DNA of 20,742 bases, from NCBI GenBank assembly GCA_045118155.1, contig JBGUXS010000041.1:1-20742 (forward strand), read 5' to 3'. Positions 7,688 through 13,149 of the stretch are shown one piece after another. Source of the stretch: JBGUXS01 sp045118155. Its GTDB lineage: Bacteria > Pseudomonadota > Alphaproteobacteria > CAAHEQ01 > UBA3637. The notes under the pieces were generated by a model. It worked only from the letters and a program-made list of their open reading frames with translations, made no database searches and was not told the origin of the DNA. The position numbers and the translations under genes were made by a program. The first letter of the stretch is position 1. Every line of letters starts with the position of its first letter.

Positions 7688-7715
7688 ATTATACCTTTTT
7701 GCGGTGGGAAGTCAA
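7688..7715 (-). promoter_or_regulatory. Promoter of rpoH
   Basis: On the minus strand, TTGACT (7715-7710), a 16-base spacer and TATAAT (7693-7688) lie about 87 bases upstream of the rpoH ATG. The transcript would have a leader of about 80 bases. In it, ACGCG (7675-7671) can pair with CGCGT (7664-7660), upstream of the AAAGGA ribosome binding site. Confidence 0.65.
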
Positions 7716-7780
7716 GGGCTTTTTGAAATTTTTTATCCTAGACTTTTGTTGGGTTTTGAAAAAGGGAAGTGGGGATAGAA

Positions 7781-7832
7781 AGAAGATGAAATCTCACCCC
7801 ATACTGTTTGGTTCTGTAAATGGCGGATGGGG
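7781..7832 (-). repeat. Duplicate A1: tRNA-Ser 3' end plus downstream flank
   Basis: These 52 bases recur at 7997-8048 with two differences. On the minus strand the unit begins in the tRNA-Ser acceptor 3' strand with its CCA and continues into 'TTTACAGAACCAAACAG', then meets an inverted copy of the acceptor/T-arm sequence (AATCTCACCCCAT on the plus strand). It is therefore a fragment copied from the end of a tRNA-Ser gene, not a gene itself. Confidence 0.8.
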
Positions 7833-7839
7833 CCATAAA

Positions 7840-7872
7840 ATAAAAAACAACCATAAAACGGTTGTTTTTTAT
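7840..7872 (-). terminator. Terminator downstream of tRNA-Ser
   Basis: ATAAAAAACAACC (7840-7852) pairs perfectly with GGTTGTTTTTTAT (7860-7872) around a 7-base loop, giving a 13-pair stem with T-rich flanks on either strand. It is the first clear terminator met by minus-strand transcription leaving the tRNA-Ser gene, and may also shield rpoH. Confidence 0.7.
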
Positions 7873-7890
7873 GAAATGGGCGAAGTTTTC

Positions 7891-7996
7891 TTGTGCGAGC
7901 CAGGAAGTGTAAGCGTCCCGCAGCGAGTTTTAGAAAACGAGTGACCGAAGCGAAGTTTATGAGGGCGAGCTAGCGATGCCCGAATATTACGAGGCA
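7891..7996. repeat. GC-richer block between the two A duplicates, possible dispersed repeat
   Basis: This block differs from its AT-rich surroundings. It is built of GCGAG/CGAAG-like words, can form small hairpins (GTTTTAGAAAAC; GGGC...GCCC near 7963-7982), and has no ribosome binding site of its own. It separates duplicates A1 and A2. Only one copy is in the window, so calling it a dispersed repeat is a guess from composition and from its repeat-rich setting. Confidence 0.35.
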
Positions 7997-8048
7997 AGAA
8001 GATGAAATCTCACACCATGCTGTTTGGTTCTGTAAATGGCGGATGGGG
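7997..8048 (-). repeat. Duplicate A2: tRNA-Ser 3' end plus downstream flank
   Basis: Second copy of the 52-base unit at 7781-7832. Here the right side continues without a break into T-arm sequence (GTGAGATT, 8048-8055) and then hairpin element B1. Arms AATCTCACaCCAT (8006-8018) and ATGGGGTGAGATT (8043-8055) form a 13-base inverted repeat with one mismatch. Confidence 0.8.
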
Positions 8049-8055
8049 TGAGATT

Positions 8056-8119
8056 GCTGCGGGGATAAATCCCCTTGCCCTTCGGGCCGTCCTGTGGACG
8101 TCGTTCGCATACGCTCACC
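8056..8119. repeat. Hairpin element B1 inside T-arm sequence
   Basis: These 64 bases are nearly identical to 8383-8445. They form successive hairpins: GGGGATAAATCCCC, GCCCTTCGGGC, CGTCCtgtGGACG, and GTTCG paired with CGAAC at the right edge. On both sides lie the two halves of a tRNA-Ser T-arm (GTGAGATT | GAACTCAC), which in the intact tRNA are joined as GTGAGATTCGAACTCAC. The element thus sits in the T-loop of a copied tRNA end. B1 and B2 differ by a few bases, one of them in a hairpin loop (TGT versus TGC) with the stem kept. Confidence 0.8.
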
Positions 8120-8140
8120 GAACTCACGCACCGTGAGTTC
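8120..8140. repeat. Inverted copy of a T-arm fragment
   Basis: GAACTCACG (8120-8128) is followed after three bases by its exact reverse complement CGTGAGTTC (8132-8140). The left half is the T-arm remnant next to element B1. A T run (8146-8150) follows, so the structure also looks like a weak plus-strand terminator. Confidence 0.6.
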
Positions 8141-8168
8141 TCATCTTTTTCAACATCTGTTTCGTAAA

Positions 8169-8256
8169 TGGCGGATGGGGTGAGATTCGAACTCACGGTG
8201 GGTTTCCCCACGCCGGTTTTCAAGACCGGAGCCTTAAACCACTCGACCACCCATCC
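8169..8256 (-). tRNA. serT: tRNA-Ser (anticodon UGA)
   Basis: The minus strand from 8256 reads an 88-base serine tRNA with encoded CCA. Acceptor GGATGGG pairs with CCCATCC, followed by discriminator G and CCA. The anticodon loop is CTTGAAA with anticodon TGA on a CCGGT-type stem. There is a long variable arm (GTGGGGAAACCCAC), as expected of class II tRNAs, and T-arm GTGAGTTCGAATCTCAC. A good promoter lies 11-39 bases upstream. It reads UCN serine codons. Gene symbol follows E. coli usage for tRNA-Ser(UGA). Confidence 0.96.
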
Positions 8257-8266
8257 AACCACGTTT

Positions 8267-8295
8267 ATTTTAACTGAAACATCGTTCCTTGTCAA
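8267..8295 (-). promoter_or_regulatory. Promoter of tRNA-Ser
   Basis: On the minus strand, a perfect TTGACA (8295-8290), 17 bases and TAAAAT (8272-8267) lie just before the tRNA 5' end at 8256. The decayed copy keeps a worn form of the same flank. Confidence 0.8.
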
Positions 8296-8369
8296 GGGTT
8301 TTTCTTAAAAGAATTTGACAGACCGTGTGAAGAGAAGTTATGAAAAAAATGATATCCAGAAATGTTTTA

Positions 8370-8514
8370 ATGGGGTGAGATTGCTGCGGGGATAAATCCC
8401 CTTGCCCTTCGGGCCGTCCTGCGGACGTCGTTCGCAATGCTCACCGAACTCACGGTGGGTTTCTTTGACGCCGGTTTTCAAGACTTAGAGCCTTAAACCA
8501 CCAGGCCTCCATCC
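8370..8514 (-). pseudogene. Decayed tRNA-Ser(UGA) copy split by element B2
   Basis: On the minus strand from 8514 the sequence follows tRNA-Ser: acceptor GGATGG, D-arm region, the anticodon loop CTTGAAA, then CACCGTGAGTTC of the T-arm. The 5' strand of the anticodon stem is changed (AAGT instead of CGGT), so it no longer pairs with ACCGG. The T-loop is interrupted by 63 bases of element B2, and the final CCGCCA is lost. About 60 bases of upstream flank, including the promoter region, are duplicated too, with the -35 worn from TTGACA to TTAACA. A functional tRNA is very unlikely. Confidence 0.8.
8383..8445. repeat. Hairpin element B2 inside the decayed tRNA-Ser
   Basis: Second copy of the hairpin-rich element at 8056-8119, with the same junctions: GTGAGATT on the left and GAACTCAC on the right. 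It is one base shorter (GCAATGC instead of GCATACGC). All four local hairpins are kept. Confidence 0.8.
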
Positions 8515-8578
8515 AACCGCTTTCAAGTCTAACTAAAAACTCTTTTCTTGTTAAGGCTTTTTCTTAAAAGAATTTTCC

Positions 8579-8607
8579 TTGACAGTCTCCCTGAAAGAGA
8601 CTAGCTT
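8579..8607 (+). promoter_or_regulatory. Promoter of the anmK-like gene
   Basis: TTGACA (8579-8584), a 17-base spacer and TAGCTT (8602-8607) lie 18 bases before the ATG, giving a very short leader. The spacer itself, GTCTCcctgaaaGAGAC, is a 5-pair inverted repeat, a possible operator for an unknown regulator. Confidence 0.6.
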
Positions 8608-8625
8608 TACCCCAAAGAGGCAGAA

Positions 8626-9867
8626 ATGATATATCGTATTCTTGGAATAATGACGGGCAATTCCAACGATGCCATGGATTTGGTATTGACGGAATTTAAT
8701 AAAGATTTGATGCAGGATATCGCTAGTTATACTGTTCCTTATGATGTGGATTTCCAAAAAAAAATGCAAAAATTAAGGGGGCAAGTTCATCACAAAAAAC
8801 GGGCCGAAATTTTGAAGATGCCCTTATTTCAAGAGGTTCATGATGCCTATATGACGCGTTTAGCGGTGGCAGTCCAAGATTTTTTAGAAGATAGTCATGT
8901 GCCCCGCGACAGTGTGCAGGCAATTGGTTTTCATGGCAAGACTTTGGATCATTATCCCCCGTCGCAAGCCAAAAAAAATGGGGATATCCCTTATACTTTA
9001 CAAATGGGAAGTGGTCAGCGCCTTGCAGACTTGACGCAGATCCCTGTGGTATATGATTTCCGGTCTGCCCCGATTAAAGCTGGATTGGAAGGGGCGCCTT
9101 TGATTCCTTTGCATACCTTACATATTGCTAAAAAGGAAGGAAACGGATGTTATTTTAACGGGGGAAACACCGCGAATTTTAGTTGGATCCAAAATGAAAA
9201 AATTTTGGCATCTTCTGATACAGGTCCTTTTAATGCCTATGTAGATGCTTTTGTACAACAAGCGGGCTATGGTTCTTTTGATGAAGATGGAAAATTAGGG
9301 ATGAAAGGAACGGTGCAAAAGGATCTGTTGCCGGCCTTATTTCAGGCAGATGAGGTTTTTTATACGGCCCCATTGCCTAAATCCGGTGACCCACAATATT
9401 ACCATCAAGACGTGGTATTTGAACGCTTACAAGGGGTAAAATTCCCTGATGCTTTAAGAACACTAGAATATTTAGCGGCCTATACAGCATTGTATGGTTT
9501 GAGTTTGATTCCCGGAAAATCCCCCCTTTTGGGGCAGTTTTACCTGTTTGGGGGGGGATGGAAAAATCCCTTGATGGAAAAAGATTTTACGGATTTTTTA
9601 ATGGGGAAAAATACGCCCCTTCCAGGGCATGAAAAACAAATCAATGCCTTTTTAGCACGTCTTGATGATGTGAATGTTCAGTATTCCCCTTTTGGTCAGA
9701 TGATGGAAGCCCGCTTAATGGCGGATATGGCCTATTTTTTCTTAGGACAGCGCCCATGGATTTTTCAAACACCAAATGGCCTAGAAAAAAAGATTTTATG
9801 TGGACGATTGGCTCGCCCAAATGGGATGATCCAAGGGGATGAGTTAAATCAGGCCGCTTTAGAATAA
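8626..9867 (+). CDS. anmK: Divergent AnmK-family anhydro-N-acetylmuramic acid kinase
   Basis: AnmK phosphorylates and opens 1,6-anhydro-MurNAc released from peptidoglycan, yielding MurNAc-6-P for wall recycling. The 413-residue protein follows the family along its length: 'GIMTGNSNDAMD' (7-18; usually GxMSGTSxDGxD), 'GFHGKTLDH' (101-109), 'QMGSGQRLA' (126-134), 'DFRSAPIKAGLEGAPLIP' (144-161), 'NGGNTANFS', 'DTGPFNAYVDA', 'PLPKSG' and 'FGGGWKNPLM'. It is longer than the usual 360-380 residues. In typical members the DFR motif reads DFRxxD...GGxGAP, and that second Asp is, as I recall, the proposed catalytic base; here the position is Pro149. Activity on anhydro-MurNAc is therefore uncertain. 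The decarboxylase gene follows after 23 bases, probably in one operon. Confidence 0.85.
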   Translation: MIYRILGIMTGNSNDAMDLVLTEFNKDLMQDIASYTVPYDVDFQKKMQKLRGQVHHKKRAEILKMPLFQEVHDAYMTRLAVAVQDFLEDSHVPRDSVQAIGFHGKTLDHYPPSQAKKNGDIPYTLQMGSGQRLADLTQIPVVYDFRSAPIKAGLEGAPLIPLHTLHIAKKEGNGCYFNGGNTANFSWIQNEKILASSDTGPFNAYVDAFVQQAGYGSFDEDGKLGMKGTVQKDLLPALFQADEVFYTAPLPKSGDPQYYHQDVVFERLQGVKFPDALRTLEYLAAYTALYGLSLIPGKSPLLGQFYLFGGGWKNPLMEKDFTDFLMGKNTPLPGHEKQINAFLARLDDVNVQYSPFGQMMEARLMADMAYFFLGQRPWIFQTPNGLEKKILCGRLARPNGMIQGDELNQAALE

Positions 9868-9890
9868 TTATTTAACTTAAGGAGTGTTTT

Positions 9891-10835
9891 ATGAAACGTG
9901 TTGTGATAACTGGGGGAACAGGATTTATTGGGTCGCATTTATGTCATGCCTTGAGGACGTGTGGATGTGATGTTATTTGTGTGGATAATAATTACACAGG
10001 GCATCTTGAAAATGTGGCAGATTTAATGGATAATCCCCATTTTCAATTTATCTTACATGATGTGTGTGACCCTTTAAGTATAGACGGCCCCGTGGATGAA
10101 ATTTATAATTTGGCCTGTCCCGCAAGTCCAGTGGCTTATCAAGGAAAACACGCCATAGAAACGACGAAAACTTGTGTGTTAGGGGCGATTAATATGTTAG
10201 AATTGGCTAAAGTCAAAGGGGCCAAAATTTTACAATCATCAACGTCGGAAGTGTATGGGGAACCCCTTGTTCATCCCCAAACAGAAACTTATCGTGGAAA
10301 TGTGAATCCCATAGGCATTCGGTCATGCTATGATGAAGGAAAACGTTGTGCCGAAAGCTTGTTTTTTGACTATGCTCGTCAGGAAGGGGTAGCTATTAAA
10401 GTGATTCGGATTTTTAATACTTATGGCCCGAATATGGATCCAAAAGATGGCCGAGTAATTTCTAATTTTATCTGTCAAGCATTGCAAGGAAAAGATATCA
10501 CGATTTATGGGGATGGAACGCAAACTAGGTCGTTTTGTTATGTGGATGATTTGGTGCGGGGAATCCAAGCAATGATGCAATCGGATAGAGATTTTTTTGG
10601 ACCTGTGAATTTAGGAAATCCCAATGAATTTACAATGAACGAATTGGCCGAACAAGTTCTGCATAAGATTGGGGGGACATCTAAGATGACGTATTTGCCG
10701 TTACCCGCTGATGATCCAACACAACGCCGACCTGATATTACATTGGCCAAAACGAAGTTAGGGTTTGACCCAAAAATTTCATTGAATGAAGGGCTAGATA
10801 AAACAATCCCTTACTTTGAAAAAATAATAAAATAA
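9891..10835 (+). CDS. uxs: UDP-glucuronate decarboxylase (UDP-xylose synthase)
   Basis: This extended short-chain dehydrogenase/reductase converts UDP-glucuronate to UDP-xylose (or the 4-keto intermediate) with bound NAD+, feeding surface polysaccharide synthesis. Visible are the Rossmann motif 'GGTGFIGSH' (8-16), the catalytic 'SSTSEVYG' (117-124), and 'RSCYDEGKR' (144-152) with active-site Tyr147 and Lys151. The last motif is diagnostic for UXS (usually GPRSCYDEGKR). Also present are 'RIFNTYGPNM' and 'DGTQTRSFCYVDDLVRG'. At 314 residues it has the usual bacterial length without an N-terminal anchor. AAGGAG precedes the ATG. It shares a probable operon with the anmK-like gene. No transferase using the product is in the window. 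Confidence 0.94.
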   Translation: MKRVVITGGTGFIGSHLCHALRTCGCDVICVDNNYTGHLENVADLMDNPHFQFILHDVCDPLSIDGPVDEIYNLACPASPVAYQGKHAIETTKTCVLGAINMLELAKVKGAKILQSSTSEVYGEPLVHPQTETYRGNVNPIGIRSCYDEGKRCAESLFFDYARQEGVAIKVIRIFNTYGPNMDPKDGRVISNFICQALQGKDITIYGDGTQTRSFCYVDDLVRGIQAMMQSDRDFFGPVNLGNPNEFTMNELAEQVLHKIGGTSKMTYLPLPADDPTQRRPDITLAKTKLGFDPKISLNEGLDKTIPYFEKIIK

Positions 10836-10839
10836 AATA

Positions 10840-10868
10840 TTGACAAATTATTTATCCTATGATAAGTT
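10840..10868 (+). promoter_or_regulatory. Promoter before the exported HExxH protein
   Basis: A perfect TTGACA (10840-10845), 17 bases and TAAGTT (10863-10868). A transcript starting near 10875 meets a terminator-like hairpin within about 55 bases, before the gene at 10951. Confidence 0.6.
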
Positions 10869-10897
10869 CGCCCGCAAGTTTGTGGTAAACATACTTT

Positions 10898-10930
10898 AAG
10901 GCACTTTTTTTAGGTGCTTTGTTTTTTTTA
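10898..10930 (+). terminator. Terminator or attenuator in the 5' leader of the HExxH gene
   Basis: AAGGCAC (10898-10904) pairs with GTGCTTT (10914-10920), with one G-U pair and a T-rich 9-base loop, followed by eight T (10922-10929). It may end the upstream anmK-uxs transcript, but because a promoter lies just ahead of it, it would also stop most transcripts from that promoter. Confidence 0.6.
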
Positions 10931-10950
10931 ATGATGAAAAGGAATGAAAG

Positions 10951-11814
10951 ATGAATAAAAAATTATTACAAAAATTGGCTTTAATGGCTGCTGTTTCAGT
11001 GGCGATGTTTCAAGGGGGCAAATCCGAAGCGGCCCCTATTTTACCGAACGGAGATTATGTGGCCGTTCATAATGTTTGGGATGATGATAATCCCGATGAA
11101 CTCCCTAAGGTAGAAGAGGCAGAAGCCCCCGCCCAAAAAGTGAAAACAGATGCCGAATTGACATGGACAGATGAAAAGGATGTTCCTAGGTTATTTGATT
11201 TGTGTTTCGTGGCTAGAAACGGGCGTGAAACGTGGTTGGCACAGATTCAAAAAATGGCTAAGACACAAACGGGACTTGGCTTGTTAAAAGATATTCAACG
11301 GACCGCTCAACAAAGACGATCTAAGTACATTTTATCTGTTGGCCATCGGGGACCATCGTGGGCGGCTGGTTATACAACAGGGGGCTATCAAATAGAATGT
11401 TCCGTTGTGCCTACGAGTATGAATAGCTTATCTGTGACGTCTCATGAACTTTGTCATGCGGCTCGGCAATTTGCCGTTGGTCGTGGGGCAGATGAAAATG
11501 AATGTTATGCCTTAGGTTCTAGGGTGGCTAGTGAATATGTGGCGTTTGTAGCACGTGAAAGAAAACAACAAAATCTTTTGGCTTCTAAAACCCCTGTACG
11601 GTCGGCAGTTTCTTCTGTTCACCAAGCAGTTGTGCATTCTGTTCAAGTGGCCAAAGTGGCTGATCAAAAGAAAACACAACCTGCCCAAGGGACACGTGTG
11701 GCGCAACAAACATACTACCCACAGCAAAATTACTATCAGGGTCAGAATTATTATCCGCGACAAAGTTATTACCCGCAGGCGACCTATGGCCGTGTTTGGG
11801 GTAGATGGCGCTAA
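10951..11814 (+). CDS. Exported protein with HExxH zinc-protease-like motif and YYP-repeat tail
   Basis: The 287-residue product starts with a signal peptide (basic start, hydrophobic core, probable cleavage at 'KSEAA' near residue 28). A short acidic linker leads into a domain at about 80-200 with 'SHELCHAARQF', where HELCH (165-169) fits the HExxH zinc site. Acidic residues Glu182, Glu184 and Glu195 downstream could give the third ligand. Four Cys residues (85, 150, 168, 185) might form disulfides. The tail (255-280) repeats Tyr-Tyr units, 'YYPQQN', 'YYQGQN', 'YYPRQS', 'YYPQAT', and ends in Trp/Arg. A secreted metallopeptidase is the best guess; the tail may bind envelope or self-associate. 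The family is not identified. AAAGGA lies 14 bases before the ATG, with the closer GAAAG. Confidence 0.8.
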   Translation: MNKKLLQKLALMAAVSVAMFQGGKSEAAPILPNGDYVAVHNVWDDDNPDELPKVEEAEAPAQKVKTDAELTWTDEKDVPRLFDLCFVARNGRETWLAQIQKMAKTQTGLGLLKDIQRTAQQRRSKYILSVGHRGPSWAAGYTTGGYQIECSVVPTSMNSLSVTSHELCHAARQFAVGRGADENECYALGSRVASEYVAFVARERKQQNLLASKTPVRSAVSSVHQAVVHSVQVAKVADQKKTQPAQGTRVAQQTYYPQQNYYQGQNYYPRQSYYPQATYGRVWGRWR

Positions 11815-11835
11815 GGTACCGTTTTCCTTTAAAAG

Positions 11836-11862
11836 AAAAAGCCCCAATTTGGGGCTTTTTTT
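11836..11862. terminator. Bidirectional terminator between the HExxH gene and rhaD
   Basis: AAAAAGCCCCA (11836-11846) pairs with TGGGGCTTTTT (11850-11860), giving T runs on both strands, between two convergent genes. Confidence 0.85.
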
Positions 11863-11874
11863 TAAAGGTTATCT

Positions 11875-12720
11875 TTACCGTTTAATGGGGGGAACAACCG
11901 CTTTTAAACTAGATTCTTTTAACGTAATGTTAAATTCTTTGGCAAGGCGTTTGTACCCTTCTTCGGGGATGGCATTGACCGGCGTTCCCATGGCGGCTTG
12001 TAGGTTGAAAATAGCAGCCGATTTTTCAATAACATGCATCAAGCTGATCGCATCATCAAAAGTTTTTCCAGCACAGAAAATCCCGTGCAAGGCCCAAATG
12101 ACGGCATCATAGTGAAAGGTGCGCATTTTATCAGCGGTGGCAACGGCGATTTCACGGCCCCCTGGAACCATCCAAGGAACGACCCCAAGACCTTGAGGAT
12201 AAATGACCGGACATTCTGTCATGGTTCCCCAAGTGGCTTTGGTCATAATATCATCGTCGGCGGGTAACATCCCAGATAATGCCGTAATGTTGACCGGGTG
12301 TGCGTGATAAATGACGCGATAAGCAGGATCTTGGGCTTTTTTAATCGCGTGACATTCTAGGTGTGTTGGAAATTCGCTAGTTGGTTTTCCCCCATAAGGC
12401 AACCCCCATAAAATTTGATAGTGGGTGCCGGTATCATTTAATTTGACCAAAGCGATATTTTCTTCAGGGGATAGGGAGATATTTCTTAAAAATTTTCCGC
12501 TACCTGTTACCAAAAAGTATTCCCCTTTTAAAGAAGGAACATCTGTCCCAATGGGAATAAAGTCGGCCTTTGTGTTAAGGGCTTTTTCAAATGGAACGAC
12601 AAGTTCCGCAGGGACACGATAGCTAAGGTTTCCGCCATTGCGTTCGTGCCATCCATAGGCGACCCCTTCTTGAGCCAAAGCCATAAAATCTTGAACAAAT
12701 TGTGCTTTAAGTAATGTCAT
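11875..12720 (-). CDS. rhaD: L-rhamnulose-1-phosphate aldolase
   Basis: RhaD, a class II zinc aldolase, splits L-rhamnulose-1-phosphate to dihydroxyacetone phosphate and L-lactaldehyde. The 281-residue sequence follows E. coli RhaD (274) throughout: 'WHERNGGNLSYR' (24-35), 'FLVTGSGKFLRN' (69-80), 'YQILWGLPYGGKPTSEFPTH' with catalytic Glu116, zinc ligands His139 and His141 in 'YHAHPVNI', 'PWMVPGGREI', and His212 in 'WALHGIF'. The genes for rhamnose isomerase and kinase, which act before it, are not adjacent. It stands alone, so it may serve salvage of another phosphorylated ketose. GGAAAGAAAA precedes the ATG; no clear promoter is seen. Confidence 0.92.
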   Translation of the reverse strand: MTLLKAQFVQDFMALAQEGVAYGWHERNGGNLSYRVPAELVVPFEKALNTKADFIPIGTDVPSLKGEYFLVTGSGKFLRNISLSPEENIALVKLNDTGTHYQILWGLPYGGKPTSEFPTHLECHAIKKAQDPAYRVIYHAHPVNITALSGMLPADDDIMTKATWGTMTECPVIYPQGLGVVPWMVPGGREIAVATADKMRTFHYDAVIWALHGIFCAGKTFDDAISLMHVIEKSAAIFNLQAAMGTPVNAIPEEGYKRLAKEFNITLKESSLKAVVPPIKR

Positions 12721-12852
12721 TTTTCTTTCCTTTCATTAAACAATGACAAAAAGTGTAGTCTCTTTTTTGTAAAAAGAAAGTAAAAATACTTGTTTTTTTC
12801 TGAAAAAGGGTTTATTTCATGAAAGTGTCATTTTTTTTATAAAGGAGGAATC

Positions 12853-13035
12853 ATGTTAAGACTTATTTGCTGGTGGTTGGTCGTTCTTGGCGGCTTGAAC
12901 TGGGGGATCTTGGGGATTTTTTCCACGAACCTGATTGATAACTTGTTGGGGGGATCCTTGGCAAAAATCGTTTATATTGTGATTGGGGTTGCTTCTGCTT
13001 ACTTGATTGTGACTGGAATTAAAAAGAAAAAATAA
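12853..13035 (+). CDS. DUF378 small membrane protein
   Basis: This 60-residue protein matches the DUF378 pattern: 'WWLVVLGGLNWGILGIF' at the start, 'NLIDNLLGG' in the middle, and a second hydrophobic stretch with 'IVYIVIGVASAYLIV', ending in lysines. It has two membrane segments (about 3-21 and 37-56) with a short loop. The function of the family is unknown. AAAGGAGG lies five bases before the ATG. A terminator follows directly, so it is a single-gene unit. Confidence 0.9.
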   Translation: MLRLICWWLVVLGGLNWGILGIFSTNLIDNLLGGSLAKIVYIVIGVASAYLIVTGIKKKK

Positions 13036-13050
13036 GTTTTTTGGCCTTAC

Positions 13051-13082
13051 AAAGTGCCCTTTGAAAAAAGGGCACTTTTTTT
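13051..13082 (+). terminator. Terminator after the DUF378 gene
   Basis: AAAGTGCCCTTT (13051-13062) pairs exactly with AAAGGGCACTTT (13067-13078) around a 4-base loop, followed by more T. Confidence 0.9.
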
Positions 13083-13092
13083 ATCCCCCCCC

Positions 13093-13120
13093 CTTGAAAA
13101 CACGCCTTTGTATGCTTATG
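13093..13120 (+). promoter_or_regulatory. RpoH-type heat-shock promoter of hsp20
   Basis: CTTGAAA (13093-13099) and CTTATGT (13115-13121), separated as expected, fit the alphaproteobacterial RpoH pattern (CTTGA... with CYTAT-T) better than the housekeeping one. They lie directly ahead of a small heat-shock protein gene. Confidence 0.65.
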
Positions 13121-13149
13121 TATGAAATGTATGAAAAAAGGAGGTAACA

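Larger units (their letters stand above)
7602..8625. other. 1-kb gene-poor region of tRNA-Ser and tRNA-derived repeats
   Basis: No protein gene is supported between rpoH and the anmK-like gene. From left to right the region holds the rpoH promoter, duplicate A1 (7781-7832), a terminator hairpin (7840-7872), a GC-richer block of unknown nature (7891-7996), duplicate A2 (7997-8048), hairpin element B1 (8056-8119), an inverted T-arm fragment (8120-8140), the intact tRNA-Ser with its promoter (8169-8295), a decayed tRNA-Ser split by element B2 (8370-8514), and the anmK-like promoter. Frames that can be read here are translations of the tRNA and its repeats. Confidence 0.8.

Noticed and set aside
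7699..7944. An 81-codon plus-strand frame from the rpoH promoter into the repeat block
   Set aside because: It crosses the rpoH promoter, duplicate A1, a terminator hairpin and the GC-richer block. No ribosome binding site or domain is seen.
8056..8119. A group I intron in a tRNA
   Set aside because: Known tRNA introns of this class are hundreds of bases long, sit in the anticodon loop, and have a conserved core. This insert is 64 bases, in the T-loop, and is found only in non-functional copies.
7987..8295. A 102-codon minus-strand frame across the tRNA-Ser region
   Set aside because: It is the translation of the tRNA-Ser and of its duplicated T-arm and acceptor ends, including 'SSNLTPSAIY' twice. 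It has no ribosome binding site, and the sequence is explained by RNA structure.
7781..8514. A CRISPR array or attL/attR pair of an integrated island
   Set aside because: The repeats are not evenly spaced, contain tRNA sequence, and have no cas or integrase gene near. The material between tRNA copies is only about 100 bases and carries no genes.
11555..12112. A 185-codon plus-strand frame over the end of the HExxH gene and into rhaD
   Set aside because: It is a shadow of two well-supported genes and runs across their shared terminator.
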